The notes under the pieces: generated by a model | Seen by the model: the letters and a program-made list of their open reading frames with translations, nothing else | Told to the model about the DNA's origin: nothing | Database searches by the model: none | Source: Verrucomicrobiota bacterium | Lineage (GTDB): Bacteria > Verrucomicrobiota > Verrucomicrobiia > Verrucomicrobiales > DEV007 | Direction of reading: 5' to 3' | Assembly (NCBI GenBank): GCA_027618625.1 | Contig: JAQCER010000323.1 | Span: forward strand, 1-5,226 | Length of the DNA: 5,226 nt | In this document: piece by piece, positions 1 through 5,226 of the stretch | Layout of the letters: every line of letters begins with the position of its first letter | Numbering within the stretch: the stretch's first letter is position 1 | Position numbers and translations under genes: made by a program

Positions 1-81
1 CCCGTAGAGCATAGTTCAGCAAGTTGCTGTATGCCAACGTCGAAGTGTCCAATTGCCTGTGAAGTATCCATTTGTTCTGCC
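1..81 (+). other. leader upstream of ribF, no gene assigned
   Basis: No gene is called here. In two plus-strand frames stops occur at once (TAG at 5-7 and TAG at 12-14), so an upstream gene read in either frame ends there. The third frame is open from base 1 and runs into ribF, with an in-frame ATG at 31. No purine-rich Shine-Dalgarno stretch is visible before either ATG 31 or ATG 82. A short perfect inverted repeat lies at 17-29. The identity of the upstream gene cannot be seen. Confidence 0.5.
17..29. repeat. 6-bp perfect inverted repeat with 1-base centre
   Basis: CAGCAA at 17-22 and TTGCTG at 24-29 are exact reverse complements around a single G. It lies 52 bases before the preferred ribF start and ends just before the alternative ATG at 31. 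It could be a small operator-like palindrome or chance. A loop of one base is too tight for a stable RNA hairpin without opening inner pairs, and no T-tract follows, so it is not called a terminator. Confidence 0.25.
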
Positions 82-1059
82 ATGAGAGTTTTTCGATCCA
101 TTGAAGAACTCTCAACCTTGCGTGGCCCGGTGCACCTGGCTATCGGCGTCTTCGATGGTGTGCATCGCGGGCACCTGGAAGTAATCGGCGCTGCGACAGC
201 CGGGGCAGCTGTCGATGGGGGCAGCTGTGTCGTTCTTACTTTCGATCCCCATCCGGCGGTCTTGCTGAGGCCCGACAAGGCACCGGCGATCCTAACATCG
301 ACCCAAACGAAAACACGTTTGCTGGCAGCTCGGAAAGTGGATGCGGTGCTACTGCATCCGTTCAATCGTGAGGTCGCCGGGTGTCGCGCCCGCGATTTCA
401 TCGAATCACTGGCATCGGCCTGTGCGCCGCTCGCGCAGATTGCAGTCGGCTGGAACTGGACGTTCGGGCGAAACAGGGAAGGGGATACTGCGTTGCTCCA
501 GTCGCTGGCGGAAGAGCTGGGATTCACGGCTACCGTTCTTGATGCCGTTCACGACGACGGGCGAATCATCAGCAGCACAGCGATCCGTGCGGCGCTGGCC
601 GATGGCGATGTGGCGCAAGCCGCGCGACTGCTTGGTCGAGGGCATTCCGTTGTGGCCACGGTGTCCACGGGGCGCCAGCTGGGGCGTCAACTTGGATTCC
701 CTACTGCGAACCTGCCAGTCGAGGGAATGGAAGTGCTGTTGCCGCCAAATGGGGTTTACGCGGTGCGCGCATGCGGAGCGGATGGGCAACTTTTTGATGG
801 AGTGGCGAATCTGGGTGTTCGCCCGACCATCGATACCGCCAGTGTCAGGCTGCTGGAGGTGCATCTTTTCGACTATTCCGGCGATCTCTATGGAAAGGAA
901 TTGCGAGTGAGTTTTATCGATCGGCTAAGGCCCGAAATGAAATTCGACGGGATTGAAGCTCTAAAATCACAGATGGCAGCGGATCTGGAAGCCGCTCGGG
1001 TGGTGCTGGGCGACTGGTCGCAGAATGTCCACCCAAACGACGACGATACATTTCCATGA
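82..1059 (+). CDS. ribF: bifunctional riboflavin kinase / FAD synthetase RibF
   Basis: This cytoplasmic enzyme phosphorylates riboflavin to FMN and then adenylates FMN to FAD. The protein has 325 residues, normal for the full two-domain family. The N-terminal nucleotidyltransferase domain shows GVFDGVHRGH (22-31), FDPHP (54-58), VGWNWTFGRNREGD (122-135) and the ISSTAIR signature (163-169). The C-terminal kinase domain shows GFPTAN (205-210), NGVYA (223-227), GVANLGVRPT (240-249) and LEVHLFDYSGDLYG (258-271), whose Glu259 is the expected catalytic acid. ATG 82 was chosen because it places the first beta strand (VHLAIGVFDG) about 20 residues in, as is usual. An in-frame ATG at 31 would add 17 residues that look unlike the family. 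Neither start has a clear ribosome binding site. The Trp residues in the GWNWTFG segment replace the more usual G-x-D/N-F-x-F-G, a minor variation. The family call is secure; only the start is uncertain. Confidence 0.96.
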   Translation: MRVFRSIEELSTLRGPVHLAIGVFDGVHRGHLEVIGAATAGAAVDGGSCVVLTFDPHPAVLLRPDKAPAILTSTQTKTRLLAARKVDAVLLHPFNREVAGCRARDFIESLASACAPLAQIAVGWNWTFGRNREGDTALLQSLAEELGFTATVLDAVHDDGRIISSTAIRAALADGDVAQAARLLGRGHSVVATVSTGRQLGRQLGFPTANLPVEGMEVLLPPNGVYAVRACGADGQLFDGVANLGVRPTIDTASVRLLEVHLFDYSGDLYGKELRVSFIDRLRPEMKFDGIEALKSQMAADLEAARVVLGDWSQNVHPNDDDTFP

Positions 1060-1130
1060 AATTGCCGCTTGCAACGGTGCCAGTCATCGCACAACTTCCG
1101 CCTGCCCACCCGAGCATCCTTGCTTGGGAT
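1060..1130 (+). other. spacer between ribF and tRNA-Pro
   Basis: These 71 bases contain no credible gene. Weak TTG-type hexamers (TTGCCG at 1062, TTGCAA at 1069) have no matching -10 box at a sensible distance, so no tRNA promoter is called. The only structure is a hairpin at 1109-1128, listed separately. The tRNA may have its own unrecognised promoter or may be cut from a ribF read-through transcript. Confidence 0.4.
1109..1128 (+). other. 7-bp hairpin just before tRNA-Pro
   Basis: CCCGAGC (1109-1115) pairs with GCTTGGG (1122-1128), seven pairs including one G-U wobble, around the loop ATCCTT. It ends two bases before the mature tRNA 5' end. There is no T-run after it, so it is a poor intrinsic terminator for ribF. 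On an RNA it would stack close to the tRNA acceptor stem, where RNase P cuts. It may be incidental. Confidence 0.35.
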
Positions 1131-1208
<78 letters not shown>

Positions 1209-1255
1209 CCCTCTTTTCATTGCAGGGGCGCTGTTACCCTTTACGACATGGAGCG

Positions 1256-2143
1256 ATGACTGACCCGAGTTCTGAGAAATCTGAGCCCAAATCTGCCGCC
1301 AGCGCGATCAAATCCATGAGCCGCCGACTTCGGCTCACGCCTGAAGACCAGCTGGCAATCGTTGCTCGCGTCAAGAATGGCGAGTCGCAGAGCGCTATTG
1401 CGCGGGAACTTGGTTGTGTTCGGCAGAGGATCTCTGCGATCGTGCTCAAATACGACCGGGAGGGAGCGGCAGGGTTTGTCCATAAAAAGCGTGGGCGGAA
1501 AAAAGGACCAGTGCCACTCGAGGAGATCGAATGTCTCATCGTGATGTTGCGGGATCAGCAGCCGGCCGATTTTGGCTTTAAAAAAAAGGATAAGTGGACC
1601 TACGAGAAAGCCGAATCCGCTGGCACGAAAGTGTTCGGCAGGAGACCACCCAAGCGTTATCTCAGAGAAGCGTTCAACCTGTCTGGCGTCGAGCTTATTT
1701 ACGAGAAGGATCCAGACGCGGATCTGTATACTCCCGAGTTCAAGGCATATCTCAAGTCTCCCAGGGCTCAGGAAATCCGCGAGCGCGAAGCAGAATACCG
1801 CAAGCGCATGGAAGAACTGGCGCTTGCCAACAAGCCGAAAAAAATGGGGCGGCCAACAAAAGAGGAGGCGGCAAAAAGGGCAGCGCAACCCTGGAATTTC
1901 GATGTCCGCGCATCGGACACGAATGACGGGAGTTCAGGAGCTGCCGCCGATGAGGAGATGGGAGATATCGAGTTGCCGGACTGGAACAATTTGTCGCCGG
2001 AAGAGATGGAGGAGATGCAGAAGCGCTACAACCTGTCTGCGTACCTGCCCGGCGCTCAAAAACCAGCGCCAGGAACCCGCGTGGGGAAGCATCGTAAGGG
2101 AAACGCTGCGTCGAGGAAAAAGCGTAAAAAGAAACGGCGATGA
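1256..2143 (+). CDS. IS630-type helix-turn-helix protein lacking DDE domain, with basic tail
   Basis: A 295-aa protein, probably a DNA-binding factor; the function is not known. Residues 27-78 read like the first HTH of IS630-type transposases (LTPEDQLAIVARVKNGESQS, then IARELGCVRQRISAIVLKYD). Residues 86-146 match the second half of that module in pattern: a P-L-E-E-I helix, L-R-D-Q-Q-P-A-D-F-G, K-W-T-Y, then R-Y-L-R-E-A-F-N-L-S. The DDE nuclease core that should follow is absent. Instead there is a charged helical stretch (162-192), an AT-hook-like KKMGRPTKEE (195-204; a weaker KKRGRKKG lies at 77-84), an acidic segment (231-257), and a tail with 12 Lys/Arg among the last 18 residues. ATG 1256 is preferred because longer versions would run into the tRNA. 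Its GGAG (1250-1253) is only two bases away, too close to be a good site. ATG 1316 (MSRRLRL) is an alternative. The stop overlaps the next gene by ATGA. It could be a domesticated transposase fragment, a regulator or a nucleoid-type protein. Confidence 0.85.
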   Translation: MTDPSSEKSEPKSAASAIKSMSRRLRLTPEDQLAIVARVKNGESQSAIARELGCVRQRISAIVLKYDREGAAGFVHKKRGRKKGPVPLEEIECLIVMLRDQQPADFGFKKKDKWTYEKAESAGTKVFGRRPPKRYLREAFNLSGVELIYEKDPDADLYTPEFKAYLKSPRAQEIREREAEYRKRMEELALANKPKKMGRPTKEEAAKRAAQPWNFDVRASDTNDGSSGAAADEEMGDIELPDWNNLSPEEMEEMQKRYNLSAYLPGAQKPAPGTRVGKHRKGNAASRKKRKKKRR

Positions 2144-3078
2144 GCGACGCTGTCGACCGCGCGTTGATCGGAGCCCAAGTGAGTGATTGGCCTGACTGGC
2201 TGGCACCGGTGTTGGTAAAGGATTTGCGGCTGGCGCTGCGAATGCCGCTTTTTCTCGTGCCATTCGCAGGCATTCACCTGGCGGCACTATTGGGTCTGTT
2301 GATCGAATTCCAATGGCTGGCCGATTCGACTCAATCTGCGGCCTTTACCGGAATAGCGATTTTTTCTCAGCCCTTCTGGGGTGCTGTTTCGCTGGTTTTG
2401 GTGTTCATTTTGCCGATGAGAAATCTCGGTGCGTTGCAGGCGCTCAAGCGCCAGGGAAGTTTCGAGCTGGTGTTGATCACTGGACTAAGCGCAGCGCGGA
2501 TGGTTCATGGCGCTTGGCTAGTGCAGTCCAGCATCAGCTTGCTGGTCTTTGTCTCGCTGTTGCCGTACATCATTTTTCGCTACTTCTTCGGTGGCGTCGA
2601 AGTGGTCGAGACGCTGATCATCATTCTGTCAGTGCTCGGGGCGTCCGCGGCATCCAGCGCTTTGATCATTGGTGTATCAGGATACGCCAACATCAGTGTT
2701 CGACTCGGTCTGCTCGCTGTTGCGGAAGCTGTCGTCGTCATCGTGGGAGGCGGAGCGATCAAAGGTGTGGTGGACAGCCATTCGTTCCATATGGGCAATT
2801 TCTTTCATCTGCTCGTACTGCTCTACGTGGTCGTATCGCTGATGCTCTTCTTCGCCTTTTATACGCTATGCGGCTTGCAGCTGGGGTGCGCGCATCTGCA
2901 GGGCGCGATTGGACGGCCGGGCGTTTCGACCAAGCCGTTCGCTGCGGCCATCCTGATCAGTCCAGTACTGTTGATGGCGGGATCGCTGGTGACCTGCTTC
3001 TACGGAACAGGGCTTGTTCTGGTGCCCATGGTGATCTGGATCTGGAAGATGGGCAGTTTGTCGGCGAAACCGCGTTGA
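2140..3078 (+). CDS. polytopic membrane protein, ABC-2 permease-like
   Basis: A 312-aa inner-membrane protein with about seven or eight hydrophobic segments, near residues 36-58, 73-93, 126-147, 157-180, 187-206, 221-249 and 268-303 (the last possibly two helices). Two features recall ABC-2 type permease subunits: an amphipathic APVLVKDLRLALR (22-34) just before the first membrane segment, and FELVLITGLSAARMVHGAW (108-126), which follows the pattern E-L-L-x-T-x-L-S-x-x-x-x-x-x-G after the second segment. No ATP-binding subunit lies in the window, so transport is an inference and the substrate is unknown. It overlaps the stop of the HTH gene by four bases (ATGA), pointing to translational coupling. 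A GTG at 2179, preceded by GGAG at 2170-2173, is a credible alternative start giving about 299 residues beginning (M)SDWPDWLAPVLVKD. No signal peptide is needed. It is certainly a gene; the family call is moderate. Confidence 0.85.
   Translation: MSDAVDRALIGAQVSDWPDWLAPVLVKDLRLALRMPLFLVPFAGIHLAALLGLLIEFQWLADSTQSAAFTGIAIFSQPFWGAVSLVLVFILPMRNLGALQALKRQGSFELVLITGLSAARMVHGAWLVQSSISLLVFVSLLPYIIFRYFFGGVEVVETLIIILSVLGASAASSALIIGVSGYANISVRLGLLAVAEAVVVIVGGGAIKGVVDSHSFHMGNFFHLLVLLYVVVSLMLFFAFYTLCGLQLGCAHLQGAIGRPGVSTKPFAAAILISPVLLMAGSLVTCFYGTGLVLVPMVIWIWKMGSLSAKPR
2170..2173 (+). promoter_or_regulatory. possible ribosome binding site for alternative GTG start 2179
   Basis: GGAG sits five bases before the in-frame GTG at 2179. 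ATG 2140 has no comparable site, only an A-rich stretch encoding the basic tail of the gene before it. This makes the shorter product a real option. In either case the start lies at or just past the end of the HTH gene. Confidence 0.4.
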
Positions 3079-3082
3079 ATGA

Positions 3083-3103
3083 ATGAAAGTTTTTGCCTTT
3101 CAT
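3083..3103 (+). terminator. weak terminator-like hairpin after the membrane-protein gene
   Basis: ATGAAAG (3083-3089) pairs perfectly with CTTTCAT (3097-3103) around the loop TTTTTGC. A run of five T follows at 3111-3115, seven bases beyond the stem. The stem is AT-rich and the T-run is displaced, so it would be an inefficient intrinsic terminator at best. It occupies most of the 55-base gap before polX and could instead be a protein-binding palindrome. Confidence 0.3.
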
Positions 3104-3119
3104 CGTCGAGTTTTTCGCT

Positions 3120-3126
3120 AAGGTGG
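3120..3126 (+). promoter_or_regulatory. ribosome binding site of polX
   Basis: AAGGTGG lies seven bases before ATG 3134. It is the best Shine-Dalgarno-like site in the window and supports this start, which also gives the canonical PolX N-terminus. Confidence 0.65.
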
Positions 3127-3133
3127 CACTCTG

Positions 3134-4876
3134 ATGACCACCCGAGATAAGATTGTCGACACGCTGGAAGAGATCGCCCTGTTGCTTGAGTTGAAGGGAG
3201 AGAATCCCTTCAAGATCCGTGCCTACCGGACAGGTGCGGAAGTCGTGCAATCGTACCCGGGAGATATCGTGCAAAAGGCTGCCGACAATCAATTGAAGGA
3301 CATCAAAGGCATCGGCTCGGCACTTCAGGAAAAGCTGCAGGAGCTGGCCTCGACAGGCGAGCTGGAGTTTCACAAGAATCTGCGCGCAGAATTCCCAGAA
3401 TCGATCTTCGAGTTGTTCGACATCCAGGGGCTGGGGCCGAAAAAAATCAAAGCGCTCTACGAGCAGCTCGGTGTAAAGGGGCTGGCTGACCTGCAGCGGG
3501 TTTGCGACAGTGGAGAAGCCGCGCAGTTGGCGGGTTTCGGCAAGAAGAGCGTCGACAAGATCCGGGAGGCCATCGCCTTTCGCGAACAGAATTCTGGTTG
3601 CTTCCACCAGGATGTGGCGATGGCGAGCGCAGAGCTGGTGCGTGAAGCGCTTCAGGCGCATCCAGCTGCGGGGAGGGTGGAGGCTGCGGGAAGTCTTCGA
3701 CGCGGCAAGGAGACGCTGCACGATCTCGACTTCATTGTTGCGACGAAGAGACCTCAGGAAATCATGGATTACTTTGTCGGGTTGCCCTTCGTCACTCAGG
3801 TAATCAACCATGGATCAACGAAGTCCAGTATTCGCCTTGAGAACGGGATTCAATGTGATCTGCGTGCGGTCTCGAACACAGAGCTGCCGTTCGCCCTCAA
3901 TTATTTTACTGGCAGCAAAGAGCACAATGTGGCCATGCGTGGCAGGGCTCTGAAGCGTGGTTATACATTGAATGAATACCGGCTGGCACCGACTGGAGAA
4001 GCGAAGGACATCTCGGCAAATATTCACGAGGAAGCGGATCTTTACCGGGCGCTGGGCCTCGACTACATCGACCCCGCTCTGCGCGAAAATGCGGGAGAGA
4101 TCGAGGCCGCTGAGAAGGGCCTTCTACCCAGACTGGTGGAGCTGGAGAATCTACGAGGCACTTTTCACAATCACACCATCGCCAGCGATGGCAATGCCAC
4201 CCTGGCAGAAATGGCAGACGCCGCGCAGGAGCTGGGGCTTGAGTACCTGGGCATCGCGGATCACAGCAAGGCATCGTTTCAAGCAAACGGACTCGATGAA
4301 AAGCGCCTGCGCCACCAGATCGCAGAAATTGCTGAATTGAACAAAACGTACGAGGGGTTTCGGCTTTTTGCGGGAACGGAGTGCGACATTCTGAAGGATG
4401 GCTCGCTCGACTTTGATGACGGACTGTTGAGTGAGCTTGACTATGTGGTGGCCTCGGTGCACAACGTCTTCAACCTCCCGGAAAAGGAGATGACCGCCCG
4501 GTTGATTAGGGCAATCGAGAATCCACATGTGACCATGTTGGGGCATCTGACTGGCCGGTTGCTGCTCAAGCGCGAGCCCTATGCAGTGAATGTTCCAATG
4601 ATCCTCGATGCCGCTGCCGAGACGGGTACCCTCATTGAACTGAACGCAAATCCCTGGCGGCTGGACATGGACTGGCGCTGGTGGAAGCTGGCGAAGGAGA
4701 AGGGGGTGAAGTGTGCCATCAACCCTGATGCCCATTCTACCAGAGGATTGCAGTGTCTGGCATTCGGAGTGCGTATTGCCCGGAAGGGATGGCTGACGCG
4801 TGACGACGTGATCAATTGTCTGTCGCTGGCAAAGGTGACGGAGGCAATCGCAGCAAAGCGTCAAAGGCACTCCTGA
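3134..4876 (+). CDS. polX: DNA polymerase/3'-5' exonuclease PolX with PHP domain
   Basis: A cytoplasmic family X DNA polymerase fused to a metal-dependent PHP nuclease; 580 aa, full length for bacterial PolX, a class that fills short gaps in base-excision-type repair. Domains in order: the N-terminal 8-kDa region (1-80) with helix-hairpin-helix DIKGIGSALQEKL (56-68); further HhH elements DIQGLGPKKIKAL (96-108) and LAGFGKKSVDKI (132-143); the polymerase palm with GSLRRGKETLHDLDF (186-200), holding catalytic Asp197 and Asp199, and the third Asp at 242 (CDLR); the NYFTGSKEHN nucleotide-site motif (256-265); and the thumb with MRGRALKRGYTLNEYRL (268-284). The PHP domain (about 341-575) keeps its metal ligands: H345 and H347 in FHNHTIASDG, D352, D376-H377, E416 in GTECDIL, H443 in SVHN, H471 in GHLTGR, and D532 and H534 in NPDAHS. 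Both activities therefore look intact. GHLTGR has Leu where Pro is more usual. The next gene begins two bases after the stop. Confidence 0.97.
   Translation: MTTRDKIVDTLEEIALLLELKGENPFKIRAYRTGAEVVQSYPGDIVQKAADNQLKDIKGIGSALQEKLQELASTGELEFHKNLRAEFPESIFELFDIQGLGPKKIKALYEQLGVKGLADLQRVCDSGEAAQLAGFGKKSVDKIREAIAFREQNSGCFHQDVAMASAELVREALQAHPAAGRVEAAGSLRRGKETLHDLDFIVATKRPQEIMDYFVGLPFVTQVINHGSTKSSIRLENGIQCDLRAVSNTELPFALNYFTGSKEHNVAMRGRALKRGYTLNEYRLAPTGEAKDISANIHEEADLYRALGLDYIDPALRENAGEIEAAEKGLLPRLVELENLRGTFHNHTIASDGNATLAEMADAAQELGLEYLGIADHSKASFQANGLDEKRLRHQIAEIAELNKTYEGFRLFAGTECDILKDGSLDFDDGLLSELDYVVASVHNVFNLPEKEMTARLIRAIENPHVTMLGHLTGRLLLKREPYAVNVPMILDAAAETGTLIELNANPWRLDMDWRWWKLAKEKGVKCAINPDAHSTRGLQCLAFGVRIARKGWLTRDDVINCLSLAKVTEAIAAKRQRHS
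4863..4867 (+). promoter_or_regulatory. possible ribosome binding site of the serine hydrolase gene
   Basis: AAAGG lies inside the last polX codons, 11 bases before ATG 4879, which is slightly long spacing. It supports ATG 4879 as the start and implies that ribosomes finishing polX assist initiation. Confidence 0.35.
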
Positions 4877-4878
4877 CG

Positions 4879-5226
4879 ATGCTCGACGAAGCGGTATCGG
4901 CCGTCGCAGCAGGCCTTGACGTGGTCGTCCTCAGGCGACTGGACGCTGAGATCGCAGGTTTTCTCGATGCTGGAAAGCTTCCCGGGGCCGTTGTCCTCGT
5001 GGCCCGGCACGGAAAGATTGGCTACCTGAATGTCTCGGGGACGATGGGGATCGATCGCCCGGAAAAGATGAGGGAAGATGCTATTTTCAGGATTTATTCG
5101 ATGACCAAGCCGATTACCTCGGCCGTTGCTTTGATGTTCCACGAGCAGGGGGTGTTTGATCTTGATGATCCGGTCGCACGCTGGCTGCCTGCGCTCCGGC
5201 ACCTGCGGCTTGTCGACGGTTCACTG
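4879..5226 (+). CDS. beta-lactamase-related serine hydrolase (EstB/class C type), 3' end outside window
   Basis: The first 116 codons are present and open to the edge; families of this type usually run to roughly 380-430 residues, so about a quarter is seen. LPGAVVLVARHGKI (34-47) is the usual first strand pair. AIFRIYSMTKPITSAVALM (68-86) contains the SxxK motif (S74-M75-T76-K77), with the nucleophilic Ser and general-base Lys of class C beta-lactamases, penicillin-binding proteins and EstB-like esterases. HEQGVFDLDDPVARWLPAL (88-106) is the typical following helix and LDDPV turn. There is no signal peptide at this start, so a cytoplasmic esterase or peptidase-like enzyme is more likely than a periplasmic beta-lactamase. 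The later YxN and C-terminal motifs cannot be seen and the substrate cannot be inferred. The start is two bases after the polX stop (TGAcgATG), indicating one transcript. Confidence 0.9.
   Translation, partial: MLDEAVSAVAAGLDVVVLRRLDAEIAGFLDAGKLPGAVVLVARHGKIGYLNVSGTMGIDRPEKMREDAIFRIYSMTKPITSAVALMFHEQGVFDLDDPVARWLPALRHLRLVDGSL

Noticed and set aside
1241..1888. 215-codon minus-strand frame opposite the HTH gene
   Set aside because: No recognisable motif, and the opposite strand carries a coherent domain structure with a coupled downstream gene.
1572..2186. 204-codon plus-strand frame overlapping the HTH gene
   Set aside because: Arg/Ser/Lys-rich composition with no domain; it is an out-of-frame shadow. 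It also lacks a DDE motif, which argues against a frameshifted transposase.
3079..3133. Promoter for polX (TTGCCT at 3093, GCTAAG at 3117)
   Set aside because: The -10 match is poor, and the implied transcription start would fall at or inside the ribosome binding site.
2957..3811. 284-codon minus-strand frame opposite the end of the membrane gene and the start of polX
   Set aside because: Antisense to the clear PolX N-terminal domain and palm; no recognisable motif of its own.
4151..4870. 239-codon minus-strand frame opposite the PHP domain
   Set aside because: Antisense shadow of a domain whose metal ligands are all intact.

Overview
The window comes from a bacterial chromosome of moderate GC content and carries five plus-strand protein genes and one tRNA gene, tightly packed. 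Nothing in it points to a plasmid, phage or intact insertion sequence. The bifunctional RibF, the PolX with a PHP domain and the EstB-type serine hydrolase are widespread. The wording of RibF around its GVFDGVHRGH motif, the frequent lack of Shine-Dalgarno sequences, and the ABC-2-permease-like membrane protein together suggest a Verrucomicrobiota/Opitutae-like (PVC) bacterium. This assignment is from memory of family resemblance only and is tentative.

Layout: (1) 1-81 is a short leader in which any upstream plus-strand gene in another frame must already have stopped. (2) 82-1059 is ribF, making FMN and FAD from riboflavin. (3) 1060-1130 is a short spacer holding a small hairpin directly before the tRNA. 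(4) 1131-1207 is tRNA-Pro(UGG) with encoded CCA. (5) 1256-2143 encodes a 295-aa DNA-binding-type protein. It resembles the N-terminal helix-turn-helix half of IS630-type transposases, lacks the DDE catalytic half, and ends in AT-hook-like, acidic and strongly basic segments. (6) 2140-3078 encodes a polytopic membrane protein of ABC-2 permease character, joined to the previous gene by an ATGA overlap. (7) 3134-4876 is polX, an X-family DNA polymerase fused to a PHP nuclease domain, with all key residues visible. (8) From 4879 to the window edge is the start of a beta-lactamase-related serine hydrolase with an intact SxxK motif, two bases after the polX stop.

How the genes work together: ribF and the tRNA are housekeeping. 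The HTH protein and membrane protein form a translationally coupled pair of unknown function, and this is the least explained part of the window. PolX (repair synthesis) and the serine hydrolase probably share a transcript but have no evident functional link. No CRISPR array, riboswitch, integrase or convincing promoter was found. No gene-free stretch exceeds 81 bases.
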